This document shows, in pieces, positions 26,684 to 35,025 of a DNA stretch of 55,599 bases. The stretch covers positions 1 to 55,599 of the forward strand of contig CAZGWJ010000005.1 in NCBI GenBank assembly GCA_964529445.1, given 5' to 3'. The position numbers and the translations under genes are program-made. The notes below the pieces were generated by a model that searched no databases, was not told the DNA's origin, and worked only from the letters and a program-made list of their open reading frames with translations. This DNA is from CAZGWJ01 sp964529445. GTDB taxonomy: Bacteria > Oederibacteriota > Muellerivitia > Muellerivitales > Muellerivitaceae. Within the stretch, counting starts at the first letter, position 1. Each line of letters begins with the position of its first letter.

Positions 26684-27268
26684 ATGAACCGCGAAGACGC
26701 GAAGGCGCGAAGAAAGCCTATATGATCGAAATCCGTTCAAACGACCTTCGAACCCGTCGACACGATCCTCCTGATGCCCGATTTCAGCGTCGGGGCGTTG
26801 AAATTGATAAGCAGTCCCAACTTGCAACCTGTCAGTCTCAGGTAAGTGATGACCTGCGCCTTGTGGGCCGGAGAGATCATATCCACGGTTTTGATCTCGA
26901 CGATCAAACAGTCTTCCACCATCACGTCGGCGCGGAACCCCATGCCCATCTCGATATTATCATAGAAGACCGGAATGGCTTTCTGGTTTTCACACCGCAC
27001 CCCACGTTTCCTCAGTTCGTGCAACAGGCAGGCCTCATAGACGCTTTCGAAAAGTCCAGGACCCAGTATCCAGTGGACACGATATGCGGCATCGACAACC
27101 TTCCGAGCTAATTCATTCAACTCAGGAGGAATGCTCCCGTCTTGCCCTATGGTTGACTTCCCGCAGATCATGGTTTTCTCCGCGTTTTCCGGGTTAAACC
27201 GCCGGTCCTTTTCCCAAGGGTTCCCATAAGCTCCTTCTTCGCGTCCTTCGCGTCTTCGCGGTCAGCTT
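26684..27268. repeat. CGAAG-type palindromic element, copy C, enclosing a GxxExxY gene
   Basis: The left arm ACCGCGAAGACGCGAAGG (from 26688, continuing CGCGAAGAA) is matched in opposite orientation by CCTTCGCGTCTTCGCGGT (27245-27262, preceded by TTCTTCGCGT). The arms are nearly identical over about 27 bases, the best match of any copy here. They enclose about 515 bases that hold one complete gene (26737-27171). The other copies hold only 35-130 bases between arms. A degenerate extra arm (GCGAAACGCGAAGTCGTGAA) lies at 26617-26636. Confidence 0.8.
26737..27171 (-). CDS. GxxExxY family protein, PD-(D/E)XK nuclease-like
   Basis: A 144-residue protein of the GxxExxY family, widespread in environmental genomes and, to my knowledge, without a characterised member. 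The naming motif is GLFESVYE near residues 39-46, after the helix ELARKVVDAAYRVHWILGPG. The nuclease-like core follows: FRADVMVEDCLIVEIKTVD near 79-97 gives the D...ExK arrangement of the PD-(D/E)XK superfamily. QVITYLRLTGCKLGLLINF continues the fold. A GGAG ribosome site precedes the ATG. It is enclosed by the inverted arms of repeat element C. Nuclease activity, and any link to mobility of the repeat, are inference. Confidence 0.88.
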   Translation of the reverse strand: MICGKSTIGQDGSIPPELNELARKVVDAAYRVHWILGPGLFESVYEACLLHELRKRGVRCENQKAIPVFYDNIEMGMGFRADVMVEDCLIVEIKTVDMISPAHKAQVITYLRLTGCKLGLLINFNAPTLKSGIRRIVSTGSKVV

Positions 27269-27280
27269 ATCGTTACGCTG

Positions 27281-28114
27281 TTATCCATTTTCCAACGCCT
27301 TCGAAAGAAGGATCAGGGCCGGAAGATCGAGGGTCTCGCCGCGGACCTCCGGGGAAAGCCCGGCCTTCTCGATCCCGGCTCGCACGACATCCGTGGATTT
27401 CCCGAGGAGCTTCAGCGAATTCCACAGGGTCTTGCGGCGGCTCTGGAAGACGGCCCGTACCATCCGGAAGAAGAGCTCCTCCGACTTCCCCTCCAGCGCG
27501 GTCTTCTCGAATGGTTCCAGCGAAATGAAGGCCGACTCGACCTTGGGAGCCGGCTGGAAGGAGGCCGCAGGGACCGTGAAATGCACCGTGACCCGGGAGT
27601 AATAGGAAGCGCACACCGAAAGGGCGCCCCAGGCCTTCGTGCCCGGCCGGGCCCTGAGACGGTCGGCCACCTCCCTCTGGACCATCAGGTAGATGCGGCG
27701 GAACAATCCCTTGTAATCGGAGAGCGTCCGGATGATGAGCGGGGTCGTCAGGTAATAGGGTATGTTTCCCGCGAGCACGATCCGGCCCGGGGGGAGGGGG
27801 GCGCAGGCGGCCAGGTCCATCTCGAGAATGTCGGCTTTCACCAGTTGGAAGGCCGTGGCCGTCATGAATTTCCGCTCCAGCAGGGCGTGGAGCTTGGGGT
27901 CCTTCTCCACCACCAGGAGCGGGCGGCACAGTTTCAGGAGGCGTTCCGTCAGAAGCCCGGTGCCGCCGCCCACCTCGAGGAGGATGTCGCCGGGCGGGCA
28001 GTCCACGGTGCGCTCGATGCGGTCGAGCATCTCGCGGTCCACGAGGAAATTCTGACCCTGGGAGCGGCGCGGGCGGAAGCCGTGCTCCGAAAAAAGCCGT
28101 CCGAGGGAGGTCAT
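27281..28114 (-). CDS. rsmA: 16S rRNA dimethyladenosine transferase RsmA (KsgA)
   Basis: Dimethylates two adjacent adenosines in the 3' hairpin of 16S rRNA during small-subunit assembly. It has 277 residues, the usual length. Motifs are SQGQNFLVDREMLDRI at residues 18-33, SAM motif I LLEVGGGTGLLTERLL near 45-60, VEKDPKLHALL, VKADILEMDL and the catalytic NIPYYLTTPLI. The C-terminal domain follows (FQPAPKVESAF, FQSRRKTLWNSLK). The stop lies 12 bases from the right arm of repeat C. The ribosome site is weak. The next gene upstream is an outer-membrane barrel 33 bases away, so the two may share a transcript. Confidence 0.95.
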   Translation of the reverse strand: MTSLGRLFSEHGFRPRRSQGQNFLVDREMLDRIERTVDCPPGDILLEVGGGTGLLTERLLKLCRPLLVVEKDPKLHALLERKFMTATAFQLVKADILEMDLAACAPLPPGRIVLAGNIPYYLTTPLIIRTLSDYKGLFRRIYLMVQREVADRLRARPGTKAWGALSVCASYYSRVTVHFTVPAASFQPAPKVESAFISLEPFEKTALEGKSEELFFRMVRAVFQSRRKTLWNSLKLLGKSTDVVRAGIEKAGLSPEVRGETLDLPALILLSKALENG

Positions 28115-28147
28115 GCCGGGGGCGTCATCGACGGCGGGACGTCGCGT

Positions 28148-29044
28148 TCAAAACCGGGCCCTCAATGCCACCCCGAGCCGGACACCGCCCAGGTCGCACT
28201 CGATGGTCCCACCCTCGCTGTCCTCGAGGGGTTCCCCCTTCCGGACGTCCGGAAGGCCGTCGCCATCCAGGTCGGTGTCCTCCCGGGCCTCGAGCCGGCG
28301 GACATTCGCGATGCTGTATCCGGCCTCGAGGACGGCCCCGAGGCCGCGCCGGACGGCATACTCGAACTGGAGCCCGAAGTCCACGCCCAGGGCCTTGCCG
28401 GAGTAGGGCACGGTCCACGTGCTGGAAAAGGGATCGACGAAAGGGATGCCGCCCAGGGTGAAGGAAAGGGTCTGTTCCGACGAAAGGAATACCGGTCCGG
28501 CGTGGGCACCGACGCGGAGGAGAAAACGCCCGTTCGAGAAGGTCCTCTCGACCGCGGCCCCGAAAAGCAGTCGGGAAAGTCCGGCCGTGAACCGATGCTC
28601 GGCCCGGATGGATTCCCCGCCCGTTCCCCTCTCCTCGTAGAGCCCGGTGAGGTCGGGAAGGAAATGGCGGAAGAATCGCACGCCGACATCGACACTGGAG
28701 GTGACCCGGTAACCCGCCTCGGTCATCAGGTAGGAACCACCCGTCACCTCCTCCATGCGCGCGACGGGAGTGCCCTCGACGCCGGATCCCCAGAAGAGCA
28801 GGAAGCCCTCGAAATATTCCCTTTCCGAACGGATGAGCATCTCCAGGTTGCGCTCCGCCTCGGCGAGACTGACGCCCGAGTACCCGCCCCCGGCCCCGAC
28901 GTGGAATCGTCCGACCTCGACGGAGGAGGAACCCGTCCGGGACGACGAGGAAACCATGGAAGGCGGCTCCTGGGCCGCCAGGAACGCCGGGAAGGCGATG
29001 AGAAGCAATGACCACGTCATCCGGAACGGGAGCCAGGGCTTCAT
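28148..29044 (-). CDS. Exported beta-barrel-like protein, unknown
   Basis: A 298-residue protein. The start is the ATG at 29044, preceded by AGGAGGGG, with a signal peptide MKPWLPFRMTWSLLLIAFPAFLAA. The mature part has alternating strands with frequent glycine and aromatic residues (FHVGAGGGYSGVSL, YLMTEAGYRVTSSVDVGVRFF, LGVDFGLQFEYAV) and ends in LGVALRARF, a terminal phenylalanine as in outer-membrane barrels. Near residue 262, DTDLDGDGLPDV resembles a single calcium-binding thrombospondin-type-3/dockerin loop, which may sit in a surface loop. It lies between pdxA and rsmA on the same strand. I cannot assign a family. Confidence 0.75.
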   Translation of the reverse strand: MKPWLPFRMTWSLLLIAFPAFLAAQEPPSMVSSSSRTGSSSVEVGRFHVGAGGGYSGVSLAEAERNLEMLIRSEREYFEGFLLFWGSGVEGTPVARMEEVTGGSYLMTEAGYRVTSSVDVGVRFFRHFLPDLTGLYEERGTGGESIRAEHRFTAGLSRLLFGAAVERTFSNGRFLLRVGAHAGPVFLSSEQTLSFTLGGIPFVDPFSSTWTVPYSGKALGVDFGLQFEYAVRRGLGAVLEAGYSIANVRRLEAREDTDLDGDGLPDVRKGEPLEDSEGGTIECDLGGVRLGVALRARF

Positions 29045-29117
29045 CGCCCCTCCTGGATAAGTCGCAGATGGGATCGAACGGCTGACCCGAGGATTATTGG
29101 CCCCATCCCGGAGGCCG

Positions 29118-30140
29118 TCAAGGGCCAACACCCCGGACCATGCGGACCGCCAGCCGGAGGGCCGCCGCCATGCTGGAAGGGTCGGCTTTTCCCTTGCCCG
29201 CTATGTCGAAAGCCGTGCCATGGTCGGGCGAAGTCCTCACGAAGGGCAGTCCCAGGGTGACATTCACGCCCTCGTCGAAGACCGCCAGTTTGAAGGGGAT
29301 GAGTCCCTGATCGTGGTACAGGGCCAGGACGGCGTCGAAACGGCCCTTCGCGGCCCAATGGAAGAGCGTGTCGGGCGGATGAGGTCCCGTCACGTCCCAT
29401 CCCCGGCGCCGGGCCTCCCTGACCGCGGGGGCAAGGATGCGGATCTCCTCCCGGCCGAAAGCGCCGTTCTCCCCCGCATGGGGGTTCAATCCAGCCACCG
29501 CGATGCGGGGGCGGCGGATGCCGAATTGCTCCCGCAGGGACCGGACGGTCAGGTCCAGGCGGTCCAGGACCCCCGTGCGGGTCACGCCTCGGATGGCATC
29601 CCTCAAGGAGGTGTGGATGGTCAAAAGGACAATCCGGAAGGGGCCCCCCGCCATCATCATGGCAAAGCGCTTCGTACCGGCCAGGGAAGCCAGCATCTCC
29701 GTATGCCCCGGGAAATCGCAACCCGCCCGATGGATGGCTTCCTTGTTCAAGGGCGCGGTCACCAGCCCGTCCAGGACCCCTTCCCGGGCCATGAGCCCCG
29801 CCACCTTCACGTAACGCACTGCCGCCGCCCCGCACGCGGCCGAGACCCGGCCCCAAGGCGCCTTCTTCGGGCCGCCCAGGTCGAGGACCGGCACGGCCCG
29901 GGAGCGGACCGCCAACTGCCGGGGATGGCGCAGGGGTTCGAGCGGAAGGGGAATCCTCAGACGGTGGGAGACTTCCCGGAAGCGGTCGAAGGACCCGACG
30001 AGGAGGAAGGCGGCGCGAAGCCGTTCGCGTCGGACGCGGACGAGGGCCTTGAGGGCGACCTCCGGGCCGACACCCGCGGGATCCCCCATGGTGACCGCCA
30101 GCAAAGGTTCTACACCTCTTCTGTTTGAATCCCGCCTCAT
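29118..30140 (-). CDS. pdxA: 4-hydroxythreonine-4-phosphate dehydrogenase PdxA
   Basis: NAD-dependent, metal-binding enzyme of the DXP-dependent vitamin B6 pathway that oxidises 4-phosphohydroxy-L-threonine. It has 340 residues. Diagnostic stretches are VTMGDPAGVGPEVALKAL near 16-33, TAPLNKEAIHRAGCDFPGHT near 128-147 (first metal histidine), AGLNPHAGENGAFGREE, the VLALYHDQGLIPFK metal histidine, and VRTSPDHGTAFDIAGKG with the third. GGAGG precedes the ATG. pdxJ is not in the window. The start lies 14 bases from repeat element D. Confidence 0.95.
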   Translation of the reverse strand: MRRDSNRRGVEPLLAVTMGDPAGVGPEVALKALVRVRRERLRAAFLLVGSFDRFREVSHRLRIPLPLEPLRHPRQLAVRSRAVPVLDLGGPKKAPWGRVSAACGAAAVRYVKVAGLMAREGVLDGLVTAPLNKEAIHRAGCDFPGHTEMLASLAGTKRFAMMMAGGPFRIVLLTIHTSLRDAIRGVTRTGVLDRLDLTVRSLREQFGIRRPRIAVAGLNPHAGENGAFGREEIRILAPAVREARRRGWDVTGPHPPDTLFHWAAKGRFDAVLALYHDQGLIPFKLAVFDEGVNVTLGLPFVRTSPDHGTAFDIAGKGKADPSSMAAALRLAVRMVRGVGP

Positions 30141-30153
30141 TTCACTCCTCCCA

Positions 30154-30311
30154 TCAACCGCGAAGACGCGAAGGCCGCGAAGGAAGACCTCGTATTGAAA
30201 CCGAAAGGAACGCCGACATTACGACGGATCAATAACCGATTTATTAAAAACCGTCCCTTCATGGTTTTAGAAAGAAAACGTCATTCTTCGCGGCTTCGCG
30301 TTCCGCCGTTG
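30154..30311. repeat. CGAAG-type palindromic element, copy D
   Basis: The left arm CAACCGCGAAGACGCGAAGG (from 30155, continuing CCGCGAAGGA) and the right arm TTCTTCGCGGCTTCGCGTTC (from 30284) are inverted. An A+T-rich core of about 95 bases lies between them. The right arm ends six bases from the stop codon of the PIN-PhoH gene, and the left arm lies 14 bases from the start of pdxA. Confidence 0.8.
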
Positions 30312-30316
30312 TGTCG

Positions 30317-31651
30317 TTAGAGGATCTTGGCGGCTAAACCGGCCAGGGAGGAGCGCTCGCTCTTCGTCAGGGTCACGTGCCCGAACAGCTCCTGGCCCTT
30401 GAACCGTTCAGCGAGGTACACCATGCCGTTGGAAGAGGAGTCGAGATAGGGATTGTCGATCTGGTAGGGATCCCCGGTGAGGATGATCTTGGTGCCCACG
30501 CCCGCCCTCGACACGATGGTCTTCACCTCGTGGGGGGTGAGGTTCTGCGCCTCGTCCACGATGAGGAACTGCTTGGAGATGGACCGCCCGCGGATATACG
30601 TGATGGCCTCGATCTCCAGCTTGTGGGTGTCCATGAGGTACTGGATCTTGCCGTCGACGTCCTCGGCGTCGCTCTGGACGTGGGCCCCGCGGTCCATGAT
30701 GAACTCCAGGTTGTCGAAGATGGGCTGCATCCAGTGCACCATCTTCTCGTCCTTCGAACCCGGCAGGAACCCGATGTCCTTGCCCAGCGGCATGATGGGG
30801 CGGGACACCAGGACGCGGCGGTACTTCTTCTCGTCCAGGGTCTTCATGAGCCCGGCCGCGATGGCCAGCAGGGTCTTGCCCGTCCCGGCGGGCCCCACGA
30901 GGGTGACCAGGGGAATCCGGTCGTTCAGAAGGAGGTTCATGGCGAAATGCTGCTCCCGGTTGAGGGCCTTGATGCCCCAGGCCTCCGGGTCCTTGAACCA
31001 GAGGGCCGTGGCCTCCTTCAGGGCGCCCCGGTAGACGGCCAGCGCGGTCTTGGTCTCCTTGACGTCGGAGGTCAGCAGGAGGAACTCGTTCTCGTAGAAG
31101 GGCTCCTCGGGGTTCAGGTAGCCCTCCATGGGGATCTTTCCGGCCCGGTAGAACTCGTCGATGTCGGAATCCTTCACCTGGACATTGACCCATCCGGGAT
31201 ACAGCTCGTCGATGTTGACCTTGTTGCTCTCGTAGTCCTCGGCGATGAGCCCCAGGGCGTCGGCCTTGATGCGGACGTTGATGTCCTTGGTGATGAAGCG
31301 GACATCCTCGCCTTTCTGGCGGAGGGAGAGCGCGACGCCGAGGATGTTGTTGTCGATCTTGAGGTGGGAAAGCCCCGGCGGCAGGTGGTTGGAGGCTCCG
31401 TTGATCTCGATGCGGAGCTGGCCGCCGTTGGGAAGGGCCACGCCCTCCTGCAGTTTCCCCTTCTTGCGGAGGTTGTCCAGGGCCCGCCCGACCTCGCGGG
31501 CGCTCCGGCCCCGCTCGTCGTGGTACTTCTTGAAGTTGTCCAGCTCCTCGATGACGCCGATGGGGATCACCACCCGGTTGTCCGCGAACGATTCGATGGA
31601 CCGGGGATTGTGGATGAGCACGTTGGTGTCGAGGACGAAGGTCTTGGTCAT
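30317..31651 (-). CDS. PIN domain plus PhoH ATPase (PhoH2-type)
   Basis: A 444-residue two-domain protein. Residues 1-140 are a PIN nuclease domain: TFVLDTNVLIHNP, the second acidic site in GVIEELDNFKK, and DVRFITKDINVRIKADALG. Residues 230-440 are the PhoH ATPase: Walker A GPAGTGKTLLA, LVSRPIMPLGKDIGFLPGS, Walker B FLIVDEAQNLTPHEVKTIVS, and ILTGDPYQIDNPYLDSSSNG. Mycobacterial PhoH2 proteins with this layout unwind and cut RNA. The same activity is expected here but not shown. The ATG at 31651 overlaps the stop of the M50-like gene (ATGA), which suggests linked synthesis. Confidence 0.92.
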   Translation of the reverse strand: MTKTFVLDTNVLIHNPRSIESFADNRVVIPIGVIEELDNFKKYHDERGRSAREVGRALDNLRKKGKLQEGVALPNGGQLRIEINGASNHLPPGLSHLKIDNNILGVALSLRQKGEDVRFITKDINVRIKADALGLIAEDYESNKVNIDELYPGWVNVQVKDSDIDEFYRAGKIPMEGYLNPEEPFYENEFLLLTSDVKETKTALAVYRGALKEATALWFKDPEAWGIKALNREQHFAMNLLLNDRIPLVTLVGPAGTGKTLLAIAAGLMKTLDEKKYRRVLVSRPIMPLGKDIGFLPGSKDEKMVHWMQPIFDNLEFIMDRGAHVQSDAEDVDGKIQYLMDTHKLEIEAITYIRGRSISKQFLIVDEAQNLTPHEVKTIVSRAGVGTKIILTGDPYQIDNPYLDSSSNGMVYLAERFKGQELFGHVTLTKSERSSLAGLAAKIL

Positions 31652-32331
31652 GTCGGGGATGCTCCCTTCGAGCGGGTAAAGAGGGGTTGGAGAACGGCGA
31701 TCAATGCGGAAGCGAGACGGACGGACCAATCGACGATGCCCGAGAAGACCGTTCGGACGGTCAAGGCCTCGGGCCAGAGGATGAGGGTCAGGGTCATCAA
31801 AGCGATGATATTGCCGCAAAGGATGAAAATCAAGGAGAAGACCGTCCCGTTCTCCTGGAGGTCGGGTTGATGGTGAAGGAGCGTGTACCCGGTCAGGAAA
31901 AGGTGGTACAGGTAGGCGAAGCCGATGAGACCCGCGATCCACGGCCGGAAGGATGCGGCCGAGACGGCGTACACCGGCGCCAGGAGGGCGGCATAGAACG
32001 GGAAGACATAGGGGGCCAGGCTGATGAAGGCGCCGCTGCGGTTGACGGTCGTGGAACCGCCCGAGGTGGTGGCGTGGATGGCGGTCACCCGGCCGCCCGT
32101 CAGGATGGCCGCCAGGGCGTGGGTCAATTCATGGGCCAGCACGTGCGATAGGAGGGGCCGGTACAGGAGGAACTGGACCGCCAGGTAAAGGGCGCCGCCC
32201 CCCAGGAACCAGAGGACGCCGGTCGGCAGGCCGACCGCCCGGGCATAGGCCTGGCCCAGGGTGCAGGCCGCCACGATAGCGACCCAGAGCATGGCGAGCC
32301 CCAGGAACAACTTTAAAATATACTTACCCAT
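31648..32331 (-). CDS. M50-like membrane metalloprotease
   Basis: A 227-residue membrane protein with the zinc motif HELTH near residue 68 at the edge of a hydrophobic segment, as in site-2-type (M50) proteases. GGRVTAIHATTSGGSTTVNRSGAF and a LAPYVFPFYAALLAP helix follow. Five or six membrane segments are visible. The third zinc ligand, usually an Asp in a later helix, is not obvious, so activity is uncertain. GAGGTTTC precedes the ATG. It is coupled by an ATGA overlap to the PIN-PhoH gene. Its start lies about 20 bases from repeat element E. Confidence 0.75.
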   Translation of the reverse strand: MGKYILKLFLGLAMLWVAIVAACTLGQAYARAVGLPTGVLWFLGGGALYLAVQFLLYRPLLSHVLAHELTHALAAILTGGRVTAIHATTSGGSTTVNRSGAFISLAPYVFPFYAALLAPVYAVSAASFRPWIAGLIGFAYLYHLFLTGYTLLHHQPDLQENGTVFSLIFILCGNIIALMTLTLILWPEALTVRTVFSGIVDWSVRLASALIAVLQPLFTRSKGASPT

Positions 32332-32349
32332 GAAACCTCAAATTCACAT

Positions 32350-32450
32350 CCAACGCGAAGTTTCGAAGTCGCGAAGGACAGCAAAATGATGGATCATTCT
32401 CTCAAAAATTCAATGCTCTTCTTCGTCGTTCTTCGCGGCTTCGCGTTGGC
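32350..32450. repeat. CGAAG-type palindromic element, copy E, overlapping the end of rsmI
   Basis: The left arm CCAACGCGAAGTTTCGAAG (from 32350) is inverted against CTTCGCGGCTTCGCGTTGG (32431-32449). The core is only about 35 bases and contains the palindrome ATGATGGATCAT. The right arm lies within the last codons of rsmI and supplies its QREAAKNDEEEH tail. Confidence 0.8.
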
Positions 32451-33348
32451 TTTGTATTTCGACGTCAGTTTGCGGCAATTGCGTGGCGATCTTGTACACC
32501 ACCTCGCGGGGCAGGTCCCGCAGGTGGCAGACGGCCTTGACGGCCTCGGTCTTGGAAAGGCCGTGCTCGGCCATCATCTGGGTCAACTGGTCGGCGATCG
32601 AGACCCCGGCCCAGTCCTCCGAGCGGCTGTGCTCCCGGTGCTCGGCCCCCTCCACGACCACCGTGACCTCGCCCCTGGCCTCGCGGGCCTTGAAGGCCTT
32701 CCACAGCTCTTGCAGGCTGCCGCGGACGAATTCCTCGTGGACCTTGGTGAGTTCGCGGGCCACGACACCCCGCCGGTTCCCGAACACGTTCATCATGTCT
32801 TTCAGGGAATCCCGGAGGCGGTGCGGCGACTCGTAGAAGACCAGGGTGGCCTCCTCCCCCTTCAGCCGCATCAGGGCCGTGCGGCGTTCCGGGGCCTTGG
32901 CGGGAAGGAACCCCCCGAAAAGGAAGGGCGTGGACGGGAATCCCGAGGCCGCCAAGGCGGCCAGCACCGCGCTCGGGCCCGGCACCGGCACCACCGCGTA
33001 ACCCTCCTTCAAGGCGGCCTGGACCACCCGGTCCCCCGGGTCGGAAACCCCGGGCATCCCCGCGTCGGTCACGAGGGCCACCGTGCCGCCGCGCCCCAGT
33101 TCCTCGAGGATGTCCGCGATGCGGCGGACCTCGTTGTGCTCGAAGCAGGAGATGAGCCGCGCGGGACGGATGCCGAAATGGGTGAGCAGTTTCAGGGTAT
33201 GCCGCGTGTCCTCGGCCGCCACCAATGTTGACGCCGCCAGCACCTTGAGCGCGCGGGCCGTGATGTCGTCGAGGTTCCCGATGGGCGTGGCCACCAGGTA
33301 GAGCGTCGGGGGACTCGACGCCTTCCCCGTTTCCCGGGAACTAGTCAT
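32410..33348 (-). CDS. rsmI: 16S rRNA 2'-O-ribose C1402 methyltransferase RsmI
   Basis: SAM-dependent methyltransferase of the tetrapyrrole-methylase fold that modifies C1402 in the decoding centre. It has 312 residues. Family motifs are YLVATPIGNLDDITARAL near 17-34, VAAEDTRHTLKLL, FEHNEVRRI, VALVTDAGMPGVSDPGDR and VPVPGPSAVLAALAASG. These are followed by FGGFLPAK and VFYESPHRLRDSLKDM. The C-terminal region ends in a repeat-derived tail. The start is the ATG at 33348, overlapping the stop of the PAP2 gene by eight bases. Confidence 0.95.
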   Translation of the reverse strand: MTSSRETGKASSPPTLYLVATPIGNLDDITARALKVLAASTLVAAEDTRHTLKLLTHFGIRPARLISCFEHNEVRRIADILEELGRGGTVALVTDAGMPGVSDPGDRVVQAALKEGYAVVPVPGPSAVLAALAASGFPSTPFLFGGFLPAKAPERRTALMRLKGEEATLVFYESPHRLRDSLKDMMNVFGNRRGVVARELTKVHEEFVRGSLQELWKAFKAREARGEVTVVVEGAEHREHSRSEDWAGVSIADQLTQMMAEHGLSKTEAVKAVCHLRDLPREVVYKIATQLPQTDVEIQSQREAAKNDEEEH

Positions 33349-33943
33349 GGCGGATCCTCCCCACCATGTCCCTCAGCCGGGGAGGATGCCGGTTCAGCCA
33401 TCGCACCCGGTAGGCATCGGCCCAGCGCCAGAACAGCACCGCGAGAGCCATTCCCAGGATGAACCCGCCGAGCACGTCGGACGGGTAATGCAAACCCAGG
33501 TAGACGCGGGAGGTCCCCACCACGAGGGCGACCGCGGCGAAGGTGGGGGTGGCGGGGGGATAGGCCAGGCTCAGGACACCCATCGCCGCCGCCTGGTTGG
33601 CGGCGTGGTTCGATGGGAAGGAATAGGAACCGCTTTTCTTCCAGGGAGTCCGGACATCGGCGAGCGCGTTGCAGGGCCGGGTGCGGGCCACCACGGGCTT
33701 CACGACCCGGGCGGCCAGAAGGTCCGCGGACGCCACGCTCAGGACGATGGCGAAAAGGGCGCACCGCCCCCTCACTCCGCCCCGGAGGACGAGCCAGAGG
33801 ACACCCATCACGGCGAGGGCCCAATTCCAGGGGTTCCTCTCGTCCGTCACGAACGAGAAGAAGGCGTCCAGGGCGCCCGAGGACCATCCCTCGTTCACCC
33901 AACGGAAGAAGAAGACGTCCCAATCGCGCAGGATCTCAAGCAT
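33341..33943 (-). CDS. PAP2 family membrane phosphatase
   Basis: A 200-residue membrane protein of the type 2 phosphatidic acid phosphatase family. Its active-site triad is visible: KPVVARTRP near residues 82-90, SFPSNHAANQAA near 108-119 (PSNH in place of PSGH), and SRVYLGLHYPSDVLGG near 144-159. Five or six membrane segments surround these, placing the active site on the periplasmic face. Likely substrates are undecaprenyl pyrophosphate, a phosphatidate or a lipid A phosphate. The choice cannot be made here. It starts three bases after the dus stop and overlaps rsmI by eight bases, so dus-pap2-rsmI form one unit. Confidence 0.9.
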   Translation of the reverse strand: MLEILRDWDVFFFRWVNEGWSSGALDAFFSFVTDERNPWNWALAVMGVLWLVLRGGVRGRCALFAIVLSVASADLLAARVVKPVVARTRPCNALADVRTPWKKSGSYSFPSNHAANQAAAMGVLSLAYPPATPTFAAVALVVGTSRVYLGLHYPSDVLGGFILGMALAVLFWRWADAYRVRWLNRHPPRLRDMVGRIRHD

Positions 33944-33946
33944 CCC

Positions 33947-35014
33947 TCATCCCTCCAGGGTCGCGATGAAAGTGGCCAGGCGCTCCCGGACCCGGTCCGG
34001 GTCGGCCGTCACCAGCAACGATTGTCTCAGTTCCCGGGCGCCGTCGAACCCCTTGACGTAATGGGCCAGATGCTTGCGCATCTCGAGGAGCCCCGCTCTC
34101 GGCCCCAACAGGTCGAGGGCGTCCGAATAATGGGCCAGGGCCGTGGAGAGGCGTTCCTTCAGGGAGGGCGGGACCGGGGCTTCCCCGGTCTCGAGGTAGG
34201 CGTTCATGGCCGCGAAGACCCAAGGCGCGCCCGTGGAGCCCCGGCCCACCATGACGGCATCGCAGGCCGTCTCCCTCATCATACGCCCGGCGTCCGCCGG
34301 CGTCTTCACGTCCCCGTTGCCGATCACCGGGATGCGGGCGGCCTGTTTGACCTCGGCGATGGATTCCCAACGGGCCATCCCCGCGTACATCTGGCGGCGA
34401 GTGCGGGCGTGCAGGGTGAAGGCGCAGGCCCCGGCCTCCGTGACCGCCTGCAGGAGTTCGAGGACGGAGGAGTCGAATTCGTCGTAACCCGCCCGGGACT
34501 TGACCAGGACGGGGACCTTCCCGGAGGCCTGGACCATGGCGCGCACGATACGGCCCGCCCTCGCGGGATCCTTGAGAAGTGCGGCGCCGGAGGCGCTCTT
34601 CAGGACCTTCGACACCGGACACCCGAAGTTCACGTCGAGGAAATCGGGTTTCACGGACTTCACGGTGAGTGCCGCCGCTTCCCCCATCACGCCCGGGTCC
34701 CCGCCGAACAACTGCACGGCGACCGGTCGCTCGTCCTCCCCGAAATCCATGAGTTTCAGGCTCTTCTTCGTGTCCTCCAGGAGGCCCCGCGCGCTCACCA
34801 TCTCGGTGACGATGAGGGCGGCCCCGAACCGGCGGGCCTGGCGGCGGAACGGACGGTCCGTGTACCCGGCCATGGGAGCCAGGAAGACCCGTCCCGCGAG
34901 AAGCCGATCCCCGATGCGGCACTCGCGCGCTCCGGCGCCGAGGGGCGCGAAGAGGGGATCGGGGACATGTTGGGGGAGCGGATCCCGGCGGGATGAATGC
35001 GGCAATACGCTCAC
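33947..35014 (-). CDS. tRNA-dihydrouridine synthase (DusB-like)
   Basis: FMN-dependent TIM-barrel enzyme that reduces uridines in the tRNA D-loop. It has 355 residues and a GTG start at 35014, with GAGGT seven bases upstream. Motifs are VFLAPMAGYTDRPFRR near 43-58, VTEMVSARGL, AVQLFGGDPGVM, FLDVNFGCPVSKVLKSASGA with the catalytic cysteine, HARTRRQMYAG, PVIGNGDV and MVGRGSTGAPWVF. The GCPV motif with this surrounding fits DusB. The first 25 or so residues before the barrel are longer than usual and proline-rich. Repeat element F starts 12 bases upstream of the GTG. Confidence 0.93.
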   Translation of the reverse strand: MSVLPHSSRRDPLPQHVPDPLFAPLGAGARECRIGDRLLAGRVFLAPMAGYTDRPFRRQARRFGAALIVTEMVSARGLLEDTKKSLKLMDFGEDERPVAVQLFGGDPGVMGEAAALTVKSVKPDFLDVNFGCPVSKVLKSASGAALLKDPARAGRIVRAMVQASGKVPVLVKSRAGYDEFDSSVLELLQAVTEAGACAFTLHARTRRQMYAGMARWESIAEVKQAARIPVIGNGDVKTPADAGRMMRETACDAVMVGRGSTGAPWVFAAMNAYLETGEAPVPPSLKERLSTALAHYSDALDLLGPRAGLLEMRKHLAHYVKGFDGARELRQSLLVTADPDRVRERLATFIATLEG

Positions 35015-35025
35015 AACAAGACCTC

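Noticed and set aside
26604..26690. glmS ribozyme or riboswitch upstream of glmS
   Set aside because: The region is short, contains a degenerate repeat arm, and shows none of the conserved glmS ribozyme segments.
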